Positions 13,261-23,311 of a stretch of DNA of 64,000 nucleotides are shown in pieces. The number at the start of each line of letters is the position of its first letter. Positions within the stretch are counted from its first letter, which is position 1. A model generated the notes under the pieces. The model was not told where the DNA came from. It saw only the letters and a program-made list of their open reading frames with translations, and did not search any database. This DNA is from Vigna angularis (taxonomy: Eukaryota > Streptophyta > Magnoliopsida > Fabales > Fabaceae). The DNA lies in NCBI RefSeq assembly GCF_016808095.1, contig NC_068973.1:20565501-20629500 (forward strand). Direction: 5' to 3'. The position numbers and the translations under genes are program-made.

Positions 13261-13289
13261 AACATGAGTTGAAATTTGTACTTCAATTC

Positions 13290-13752
13290 GGTCCATTGTG
13301 AATTTGGGTCGAGTTGAGTTAAAAAAAATTGAAATTTTGATCAGTCAATTTTGATCCTGTTTACCCGGATTAAATCCGTGGTGAGAAGGGACCAACCCAC
13401 CTTTTAAATTTTTTTTTTAATGAAATGAATTAATTATTCAATAAAATAAAAAACATTACAACTCAAACCCTTGTCCTGCTTATGTAAAACCTTTTTTTTA
13501 TATCAACTGGTCAAATTAGTATTGTTTCAATTTGATCGATCAAAGTAACCTGTTATAAGAATCTTGGAAGAAGAAGGTGAAAAAAAGTTAAATGAGTCAA
13601 TGAGCCGACTCGTTTAACCCACCAACTTGTAATGGGTCAGGCTGACTTCAAATATTTTCGACTCGTTAATAAGGGTTGGGTTGACTCACTAAGTGGCCAA
13701 CCCGTGGTGGGTCGGGTCGGGTTGGGCTGAGTAGCCCGTTTTGACAACACTA
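13290..13752. mobile_element. hAT-like non-autonomous relic (tentative)
   Basis: The right part is rich in gggttgggtt/ggtcgggtcgggtt runs and ends cccgttttgacaacacta. Read in reverse this is tagtgttgtcaaaacggg, close to the common plant hAT end cagtgttgtcaaaacggg. The left end is not well defined and no 8-bp target duplication was found. Confidence 0.4.
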
Positions 13753-14403
13753 ATTTTGAACAATTTTATTTTTAAAAAATGTTTTAAAATAATGGAAAAG
13801 AAAAATCCACCTAAATTTACCTTTACACTTATATTTAACTTTTAAACAATATAAAGATATTAAATATACTTAATATTAAGATGAAAAAAATAAAAATGCG
13901 AAAAAGTTCTTAAATTAAAAACTAATATCTAGAACGTTAAAGTATTGTTGAGTAATTGAGAAACATAGCAAATTATATAGTATAAGTAATAACTTTATTA
14001 AAAAAAAAATCCTTCAACGACTTACCCAATAATTATTAAAAGTTTACGTTACCCTATCTAAATGAACCCTAATATGTCATGTAGATGAAACGAGAGTGAT
14101 TAAATTTTATCATTTAGAAACAATAAAGAAAATATACAGAATTTATTATTTTTAATATAAAAACTAAATTTTACTTGTTATTACTTGGTTAATAAACATA
14201 CTAAAGAGTACCATCTAACAAGATTCATTAAAAAATTTCATTCTGAAGCAGTTCAAACTTATATATTGGAAAAATATCTATACATCATTACTAATTTGGA
14301 CAATTTAGTATTATGGTTATGATTATGTTATTATTAACTATTATGTTATTATATATTGTAGGTGGATTTCCTCCTCTCAACAAAAACAAATTCATTTCCT
14401 ACT
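13753..14403. other. intergenic, nothing recognised
   Basis: Very AT-rich sequence with no coding or repeat structure that I can support. Confidence 0.3.
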
Positions 14404-15816
14404 TGTCGCAACCGGGATCGCGACGGGGAATGACTCACGAGACTCTTTAAAACTAATTAATTATTTGAAAATAAGAGTTTGGAGTCGCCACCATAGTTTA
14501 TTCTTGAAAACTACGAAAAAATCATAAAAATAAGGCTTGTTCTACGAAACAAGAGATTATGGATCTGGGAGTCGGTTATGCATAGGGAAGGTGTTAGCAC
14601 CCTACAGCGTCTCCCCAAAAATAGTACCTTTAATTAAATGTGCAAAAATGATGTGGTTTTCAAAATGTCATTTTTCCCCAAAAATAACAATGCAAGATAA
14701 TTCAAATGAAAGAAAAATATTTTTTTACTTTTAGGAAGCCCGACAATGATTGACGTTCCTCCTACGTATTCCCATGTGAGAAATTAGTGGTATGTAGTTC
14801 TTTAGGAAATTATGTTTGGATAATTGTTTAATAAATTGATTTGGAAAATGATTGAGGAAAATTTTAGATTTTTGGGAGGTGAACTTGACAAGGATTGACC
14901 TTGCTCCTACGTATCTCCACCTTTGATGGAGAATCAAGGATCACGTAGTTCTAGCATAGATTAAATGCATGAAAGTTTGATATATTTTTTTAGCTTTTTG
15001 GAGATTTTATATTTTTTTGGTATTTTAATATAATATTTAGATTTTGCGTAATGAGCAATAGGCTGATCGCATGAGTACTCATACAAATTTATGTTTCATT
15101 TTATTGTTTTACGTAATAAGTATTAGGCTGATCGCACAAGTACTTACACGACTTTTTGATTTATTTTATTGTTTTGCGTATTGAGTACTAGGCGGATAGT
15201 AATCATACGACTTTTTTGGTTTATTTTATTCTTTTGTGTATTGAGTACTAGACAGATGATGACACAAGTACTAATACGACTATTTATATTATTATATACT
15301 TTTTAAATTTTTATATATTTTTATCATTTTTATTTTTTTTTAATTATTTTGTTTTAATAAGATATGAGTTGAAAGATCTATTACACACAAATGTAAAAAG
15401 CATAAAATAAAATAAATGTGGTAGAAAACAAGATAAATTTACAAACATAAAAAAATTATTAAAATGCATACATAAAGGGAATGAGAAGAATATGTGTACC
15501 TTGTTGAGGGTTTGAATGATGGAAAACTTTACTTGTAATAAGTTGTGAGAAGAGGTAGATGGAAGGTGAAGAAGATGACTTTGTAGTAGAAATGTGGTAT
15601 GAGATTTAATATGTATAGAGGTATTGGGAAATAGTAAAGTATGAGAGAAAAATGAAGTAGAGTTTTGGGATGGAATGAAGAGGTTTTGAGAGAGAAGAGG
15701 TGAATATTATGTAATTTTGTGTGTAAAAGTAGAGTGAAGAATGGATGAGTATTTATAGAGTTAAGGATGAAGAGAGTGTTAAATAAAATATATTTTTTTT
15801 TTTTAAAATGAGTGGA

Positions 15817-16400
15817 AAAATATAAAAAGTTAAGGTGGAAAATAAGTAAAAGAAATAATATAAAAAAGTTGGTGGAGAAATTAGATGAAATAAAATATAG
15901 TAAATAGTAAAAGTTAATGTGAAAATTAAGTGAAAGAAATAATATAAAAAAGTGGGTGGAGAAAGTAGGTGAAATAAAATATAGTGAATAGTAAAAGTTA
16001 ATGTGGAAAATAAGTGAAAGAAATAATATAAAAAATGGGTGGAGAAAGTAGGTGAAATAAAATATAGTAAATAGTAAAAGTTAATGTGAAAAATAAGTCA
16101 AAGAAATAATATAAAAAGTTGGTGGAGAAAGTAGGTGAAATAAAATATAGGAAATAGTAAAAGTTAATGTGGAAAATAACTGAAAGAAATAATATAAAAA
16201 GTGGGTGAAGAAATTAGGTGAAATAAAATATAGTAAATAGTAAAAGTTAATGTGAAAAATAAGTGAAAGAAATAATATAAAAAGTTGGTGGAGAAAGTAG
16301 GTTAAATAAAATATAGTAAATAGTAAAAGTTAACGTGAAAAATAAGTGAAAAAAATAATATAAAAAGTGGATGAAAAAATAAGGTGAAATAAAATATAAT
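15817..16400. repeat. 83-84 bp minisatellite, about 7 units
   Basis: The sequence gaaataaaatatag recurs with ends at 15900, 15984, 16067, 16150, 16233, 16316 and (diverged) 16399, giving a period of 83-84 bp. Each unit contains gtaaaagttaatgtg, aaataatataaaaa and gtgggtggagaaa. Units differ by few substitutions and 1-bp gaps. It lies inside the Ogre/Tat-like LTR. The long antisense ORF across its right end is a by-product of the repeat. Confidence 0.9.
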
Positions 16401-16879
16401 AAAGGTAAGTGAAAAAATTAGAAAAGTTAGAAAAAAATATTAAATAAAAATAAATATATAAAAAATGTAATAGTAAATGAAAAATGTATGTAATGTGGAG
16501 GGTGATGTGGAAAGTGGGTGTGATAAGAAAAAAAAAAGTAGTGAGGAAGTAAAAAAATGTAGGATTATTTTGGGCCATTGGGTTAAGAGTTAAAAATTCA
16601 ATTTAGGGGTACAAATAGTAAAACAAATAGTACTATTTTTTATTTATTCTTTATTTATTTATTTATTTTTGTGATGAATTTTATTTATCCGGACAAAATT
16701 AGGTGTTGACAACTGTCCCTCTTTACTTATATTTTACTATATGATATGAAAATTTACTATTTACATATTATCGTAGTAAAAGATAAGTAAAGATAAAAAC
16801 ACTAATTTTGTTCGGATTTCAAAATGAATAAGAAGAAAGGAAACAACAATAAATTTTGAACAAAGTATATAAGATGTGA

Positions 16880-17175
16880 GAGATTGAGGGGTGCAAACCT
16901 TGTGGAGGGTGTCGTAACCCTATGGATGAATTTGTTGAGGTGTTGCAACCTCGTGAAGAGTGTACCAACCCTATGGATGAAATGAAGTGAGGTGTTACAA
17001 CCTCGTGGAGGGTGTCCTAACCCTATGGATGAATTTGTTTAGGTGTTGCAACCTCATGGGAGGTGTACCAACCTTATGGATGAAGTGAATTGAGGTGTCG
17101 TAACCTTGTGAAAGGCGTCCTAACCCTATGGAAGAGTGAAGTGAGGTGTCGTAACCTCGTGAAGGGTGTCCTAAC
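16880..17175. repeat. 51-bp minisatellite, left part
   Basis: Units of about 51 bp with the core gaggtgt(c/t)gcaacctcgtg, then tcctaaccctatggatgaa. The array is cut at 17175 by an inserted LTR and continues from 18253. Together the two parts hold about a dozen units. Confidence 0.85.
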
Positions 17176-18252
17176 TGTTAGAGCGGCTGCAGCGGAATGA
17201 TTAGCGTGGAATAACAAACCAAGAGGGCGGGTGAGTTGGTTTTAATAATAAAGTGTGCCTTTTTAAATTTCTTCTCAGTTTTACTTACTAAGCATATAAT
17301 ATAAATGAATAACAAGAGTAAGGTTGAGAGAAATTTGCACAAATGATTTTATCTTGGTTCGGATCTTACCAATCTTACATCCAATCGCTTATCTCAAATA
17401 AAGATAAACATTTCACTACTTACAAAACAACTACAAATTACAATCACAAAGAAACAATTTGTAAAAGTTTACAAATCACCTCTCTTGTTACCCCAAGAGA
17501 TGAAAGTCACTTCCCCTATAACCCACAAGGGATGAACACCTCCTATGAATCTTCACAAAGGATGAACACCTCCTCCAAATGCTTCACGAAGGATGATAGG
17601 CTTTTAATTCAGCAACAACAACAACACTCAATCACACTCCTTGTGAAAGTTCTTGCTCTATGCCAACACACCAAGTTCTCAAAGCCACAACATAAGGGTT
17701 CAACAAACCCTATAACACTTATCACCGCACATTGCAGATAAGATTTTTCAAAATACACTTATTTCGTATTTTGTATTTTGTATATTAGAATGAGAGTCCC
17801 AATCTAAATTTATAGAGATCTCACTCAAGGATACCTCCAAAAATCTGTTGTCAATTAATTAACGTGTGAAAATCAATTATCCAATTATGGTAATTAATTA
17901 TGCATTCAATGAATGCACAACGATGAAAAAACTTGCTTAAAAATTGTCATAATTGCTCATTATAATCAATTATGGCAAGTCATAACTGATTACTGATAAT
18001 CGATTATTATAAATTGATAATCAATTATCTTGAGTATAAAATGAGGTTTTCTGATTTAAAATAAATTTTAACGCAACCTAAGACAAACAATACATAGAAT
18101 CAAATATAAACCACATCCTATACATAAATCTACTAAATTATAAAAACTTTAATATAAAAACAAGTCTTTATGAAGATCACCTGCAATAAGAGCACTTGAG
18201 ACTTGACTTTGATACATCATCAAAATTTCTGCTCTTTAGCTTTATGCTAACA
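17176..18252 (-). mobile_element. solo LTR, 1077 bp, minus orientation
   Basis: It runs from TGTTAGAGCGGC to GCTTTATGCTAACA, so the ends form the inverted pair TGTTAG/CTAACA with TG..CA termini. It is inserted precisely into the 51-bp minisatellite. Read on the minus strand it has ATCGAT/ATAATC-rich sequence, a transcribed-looking middle and a CCAACTCACCCGCCCTCTTGG block before the 3' end, like the fragment at 480-1375. No internal domain or second LTR follows, so it is a solo LTR. The 5 bases flanking each end (ctaac and catga) do not match. The target duplication is therefore lost or the insertion was remodelled. Confidence 0.7.
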
Positions 18253-18575
18253 CATGAATGAATTTGGTGAGGTGTCACAACCTCGTGGAGGGTGTCCTAA
18301 CCTTATGGATGAAGTGAAGTGAGGTGTCGCAACCTCGTGGAGGGCGTCCTAACCCTATGGAATAGTGAAGTGAGGTGTTGTAACCTCGTGGAGGTGTCCT
18401 AACCCTATGGATGAAGTGAAGTGAGGTGTCGCAACCTCGTGGAGGGCGTCCTAACCCTATGGAAGAGTGAAGTGAGGTCTCATAACCTCGTGGAGGGTGT
18501 CCTAACCTTATGGATGAAGTGAAGTGAGGTGACACAACCTCATGGAGGGTGTCATAACCCTTATGGATGAAGTGA
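18253..18575. repeat. 51-bp minisatellite, right part
   Basis: The core ggtgtc recurs at 18271, 18323, 18374, 18425, 18476 and 18528, giving 51-52 bp spacing. The units carry cctcgtggagg and tcctaaccctatgg, as in 16880-17175. The copies alternate between endings gatgaagtgaagt and ga(a/g)tagtgaagt, hinting at a 102-bp higher-order unit. Confidence 0.88.
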
Positions 18576-19190
18576 TTGAGGATGAAAGAAATAAGTTTAA
18601 TTATTGGGTTCGACCATTTCCTTGCAAAGGGTTGAGATACCAATGACAGAAAAACAAAATTGGGCTCAACCATTGCACAACATAGGGTCAAGATCCCAAA
18701 AAACGATCATTGCATAACAGAGGATCAAGATTCCAACGACAGAAATTTTAAATTGGGCTCGACCAATGCTTTGCAGAAGGGCGAGACACCAATGATAGAA
18801 ATATAAAGCGATAAACAAGGTGTTGAAACTTTGTACAAGGATAAGGGTATTGAAACCCCGATATGTAAGAGAAACATGATTGATGTAAATTTTGAAATTG
18901 AAGGATAAAACTTTGTTGTATGTTGATTGTTGTTTTATTGTCTTTTTGAAGGAAGAAGATTTGATAAACATTCATGAAAAACAAGTTCACAGTTTATGAA
19001 GATATGTACATGATTTTGGTTTTTGATTTTTGTACATAATGCAAGACTATAAAACTATTTGACATTTTTTGGCTGAGTCAATTTGTTTTCTTTGAAATCA
19101 TCAATTTATGAAGATTTAGATTCTCTTTTTTTCCATTTCTTTTATTTTTATTTTTTACAATGGATGTCACGAGATCTCGGAAAGATCATT

Positions 19191-20280
19191 TGGCGCCCAT
19201 TGTGGGGCTTAAGTAAAACTTTATCCTATCTCCACATATGAAATATGTTGCCTTTCCCTCTCTCAACTAACCATGTTAGGTGCTGATTTGTAAAAACAAG
19301 CGATGCTCACAAGCATGAAACTCATTAACATGAGAAGCTTTTCGGTGGTCCTAAACATCATCCTTGATCTCAATGATGTCGACGTCATCGGGAATGTGGA
19401 TGCCATCATCTCAACATTGCCCCTCACAAGTAACATGCTCTTGCTTTATATACTTGCTAACGATATAGGTATGGAGGACCAAGACTCAAAATCATCGCAG
19501 CATAGGAAGATGCTCTTCTCAGGCACATCGACAAGCTCGGGTCCAGGATTGAAAGGGCAACAATGAAAGCAATTGTCATCATCATTTGCGAAAAGTGAAA
19601 AAATGACTTACTGAAAACCATCCCTATGTCACAACAGTTGTCGCTACCTAGAGAACGATTTCCTTAGGGTTGAGTTTGGTGACTAGAACAACGACGATGT
19701 CAAATTCAATAATGATGTCACCACCTTAGGTCAAACTCAGTTCTCCCACGAGATGGAATACAACCTGTTGGTGACTCTCAAATAGAACAACGAATAGCAC
19801 AAGCAATACAATATTGAGCTTGAGGTCATGCGCGCTCAATGACAGGCGGACCTCACGAACACCAAGGACTTCAACAAAGGTTGATCGACCTAGAGAGTGA
19901 GAGATCATCTCCCCAACCTCAGGCAAACTACCATGAAAAAGACCCTTGCAATCCCCATATGAAGCACATCCCACCATCTCAATGAAGTTCGCGTGGGAGC
20001 TTAAACCCCTCTCCTTAATGCCAGACTCAAAGAGACTAGAGTAGATCAACCTGACATACAACATAAGAAATTGACGGATGCTCCCACCACTCCAAGTGAG
20101 AGCAAGGCAGACACATACATCACAACTTACTCCAAGATGTAGAATTATTGAAGTCTTATAATTTCATATAACACCTTGAAAAAAGGATAAAGTAACAAGA
20201 GCTGGGTAAGTGGGAGTCAATTTCCTCGGCACAAATCTTAAAGAGCTTGGAGCAAATCAACCCGACACATGACTAGTGAT
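19191..20280 (+). mobile_element. PBS and broken gag leader of the Ogre/Tat-like element
   Basis: Immediately after the LTR-like block, TGGCGCCCATTGTGGGGC at 19191-19208 has the form of a primer-binding site (TGG start, complementary to a tRNA 3' CCA). Downstream is about 1 kb that reads like a degraded gag region: short open pieces (for example 19303-19566) in different frames, with no pol domain and no 3' LTR. The element is therefore truncated. The tRNA species was not identified. Confidence 0.5.
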
Positions 20281-22258
20281 AAGATCGTAACGATAGTTTG
20301 AAAGTTTTGTTGGTCGGAATCGAATTCATTACTCCTCAAATAGATATCCACCTTAAATATATAATAATAACATAATCATAACAATAATAACAAAGTGTGG
20401 AGATTAATAATAATATGTAAAATTGTTCTAATAGATATAGTTTTGAAAGGATAAAAAGAATTAGTAAAAGTATATTCTTATCGAATAGAAATACTACTTA
20501 AACTAAACTAAATATGGTAAATTTTTATAATTTATTAGAAAACCCATATGCTAATATTGTAATCTTATTATTAATGAGTGGGTCTCTAATTAGTATCTAT
20601 TGATTTGTTTATCTATCATTCATTTCGAATTATTGACATTTGTTTGTAGAAGTTGTCTTTGGTCCCGCATTCAACAACAATTCAGTAGCCGCCAGTAGCT
20701 TTCACTTTTTATGCCATCGCTCACATAGTTAGATTTGCGTCATTTTTTGTCCTACCTATATTTTTACTTATAACGACAACTACATAAAAATAATTTTAAT
20801 TTAAACTAACTATATTATGTCCAGATGTTTTAATTTCTAAAGATAATACCAAAATTCAGTATAAAATCATTGATCGAACATATAAGTTATTTTAAATATC
20901 CTAAACTAAAAAATTAATTTTAAACCTTAAACACACCTTTTAAACAAAACTTGCATTTACCACACTTTTTACAGTCGGAACGAAAGTTGGTCAACATGTG
21001 AGTATAAGAGTTTCCTAACATGCACGGTGTTGTTTTATATTTCTCTTCTTTAAGGGTTATATCATATCAATGTCAATAATTAATAATCGTAGTGTAACTG
21101 TTGGAGTAGCTGGTCACATGTTGATTTTTATTATCATCAATATTTTTTGGGTGTAGACTCAGTCCTTTATCTTTAATCACTCAATTTGTTTTTTGTTTTA
21201 TTGCTAAAATTAAGTATTTTCATTCTAAATATACATTTAATAATTAATAAAAACAAAATAATAGTGAAAATGTACATTAAGAAATAGAAAAAAAATATAG
21301 AAATAAAATTTGTTTGCATTGCTTTGTTTTATTTTCTAAGATTATTAAATAGGATCCTAATTTTAACAATTGATGAATTATAAAGACCAGATATAAGTAA
21401 TTAAAATCAAGATGAAAAATCATACTTGAATAAAAATGAGGTAAAATATTTGTTAATTTAGTTTTATTTATCCTATTTTTAGGAGAGTGAAGCTTTGGTT
21501 TTCTTCATAATCTCCATTAGACATTTTCATTTTTTTTTATTTCATCGAAGTGCATTTTAGTATTTCTTTATTCAACTTTTTTAAACTAGACCTGTTTATA
21601 ATTTATTTAAAATATCATATATGAATATAATATGTTACTCTCTTATGATATTTCTGGCCAACAAATGCTCAAAAATTATTTCCAGCCAACACGTTCCTTG
21701 TGAGAAGAAAAAGAAAAGAAAAAACACTTTAAAGTTTCAACAACTGGACACGTGGGAAAAAATCTGAGAAGATTCTTGAGAACAGACAGGGTAAAAATGT
21801 CAATATAAGAGTCTCTCGGTCACTCTGGTAATTAAGCAATTGACTCACACGTATACCTTTTTTATGATATATATTTCTTCGTAATAATTAATGTCAACGG
21901 AAAGTGTAAAACAATTACACGTCATATATTTTCTACAGTTTGATGTGCTAAGCGTATTCTTAAATATAATTTAAAGTAAGAAACTGAAATATATTTTTAA
22001 ATAAGTTTTAAGGACATTCTGGGACTTACAGTGTTTTAATAAAAAACATAAATAAGCTAAACTCCTTAAATGCGTTTTATGATTAATAATTTCACTTAAT
22101 GCAGGTGTTTAAAAAATACAGAGGAGAACTGCATTTAATTTCCAGAACACTTGCAAAAAATGTAACCTGAAATAGGAAAATATTTGATATGTTTATAGAA
22201 TAAAAAAAGTTAAATATTGAATTGAATAATTGGTTAACAATACATAGGGTATGTAGTC
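20281..22258. other. intergenic, nothing recognised
   Basis: About 2 kb of AT-rich DNA between the retroelement block and the RKP promoter. No exon, RNA gene or terminal repeat could be supported. Confidence 0.35.
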
Positions 22259-22420
22259 ATGTGGAAACGGATATGTGCCCTGAGTCGAAGTGCAGTGAAA
22301 CGTATAATTGACCCACCAACAATGTTGTCCACCACTCCCATTCCTACAACGGCTGGTCCCTATTCATTCAGTTGCCAGTATCATTACCCGTCAACTCACC
22401 ACCCAACCGCACTCTTCCTC

Positions 22421-22430
22421 GACACGTGTC
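22421..22430. promoter_or_regulatory. G-box/ABRE palindrome upstream of RKP
   Basis: GACACGTGTC is a perfect 10-bp palindrome around the CACGTG core bound by bZIP and bHLH factors. It lies about 330 bp before the presumed 5' UTR splice donor, in an unusually GC-rich stretch (22260-22530), which fits a promoter. Binding is inferred from the motif only. Confidence 0.5.
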
Positions 22431-22599
22431 AGTCACAACTCCATTAGCTGCGGTTTTTAATTCGGTTCGACTCGGCGCCCGCGGCTTCGCTTCAGCTTCT
22501 GCTTCTGCTTCCTTCGCTTCTTCGCCTTTACCCCCCCAAACTTTTTGGCCAAAATCATTATTACCAAAAAAACAGAATCATAATCAATTATAAAATAAC

Positions 22600-23311
22600 A
22601 ACATCAAATACGGTCTCTCCCTCGGAAAATTCCACGTCCCCTTTCTCTCGTATCACTCTTCTAGTCTGTTGCTGTCATCGAATCTCGAAGCAATGGAGCC
22701 TGCAAAACCCTAGCAACCTTCCGCCGCCTTTTCTCTCGCCTCAGCATGAGCTTTTTCTGTAAGTTTCCGTTTTAAATTAATCATTTATTTAATTAATAAT
22801 ACCAACTTCGAAGCCTTTTCATGTTATTTGGAGGTAACGCTTTTTGGTTCAATTTGAGGGGCGCCTTACAGTTTTCAACATTTTAAAAATTTATCCTTAT
22901 CGCCTAGTCTTTCATCTTCCCTGTAACTCTCTCGCTCTGTTTATTTCCCGGGAAAACTGGTTTTAGTTTTTTTTTTTTTGGATTTTTCTGTACTTGTTGG
23001 GATTTGTTGTTGTTGTGGGATATGAGCAAAAAGTGAACTTGTTTTTTGTTTGTTTTTGAATTGGAGCCCGTTCATGTTAAATTTTGGGCATATTGTACAT
23101 GTAAGCTACTGTCTAGATTTCTCTCCTGTTGTTGCGTGTTGTGAAGTTTGGCCCCAAAATGTTTGTACTATTGGTTTTTGTTTTTGAGCATGGATCACGA
23201 ACACTTAGCGAGTTTAATTGACTTTGTGACAGTTGAACGGGGATTTGAATTTGGAAAAGCTTTCAGCTGGCTTCGGGCTAGTTGAGGGGTAGTGCTTTCT
23301 GAGTGTCACAA
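22600..23311 (+). promoter_or_regulatory. RKP 5' leader with a probable 5' UTR intron
   Basis: A CT-rich leader (ctctccctcgg, tttctctcgtatc) is followed by a good splice donor (tttttct|gtaagt, intron from 22759). It then has a T/G-rich stretch and an acceptor gtgacag ending at 23232, 80 bp before the RKP ATG. An intron of about 474 bp in the 5' UTR is therefore likely. Alternative acceptors cannot be excluded without transcripts. Confidence 0.5.

Larger units (their letters stand above)
14404..19190 (+). mobile_element. Ogre/Tat-type long LTR, disrupted by a later insertion
   Basis: It begins TGTCGCAACCGGGATCGCGA and continues with gagtttggagtcgccacc and gtcggttatgc...gggaaggtgttagcaccct. 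I recognise this block as the start of long LTRs of Ogre/Tat-lineage Ty3/gypsy elements in legumes. Further on is ggtgttgacaactgtccctc (about 16701), another motif of such elements. The block ends near a PBS-like TGGCGCCCA at 19191. Without the 1077-bp insertion at 17176-18252 it would be about 3.7 kb, plausible for this lineage. It holds two minisatellites, annotated separately. Whether 14404 and 19190 are two ends of one LTR or pieces of two elements is not settled. Confidence 0.55.

Noticed and set aside
16330..16578. Minus-strand Phe/Leu/Thr-rich open frame
   Set aside because: It is the complement of the end of the A-rich 83-bp minisatellite and its flank; the composition explains the lack of stops.
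17343..17741. 132-codon open frame
   Set aside because: It lies wholly inside the solo LTR at 17176-18252, antisense to the LTR, with no recognisable domain.
18275..18691. Minus-strand frame with repeated RTPPRGYNTSLH-like peptide
   Set aside because: The peptide repeat is the translation of the 51-bp minisatellite. No start context, introns or homology support a gene.
23303..23311. Extra N-terminal residues of RKP from an upstream GTG
   Set aside because: Nuclear plant genes start at ATG. The ATG at 23312 gives the expected family N-terminus.
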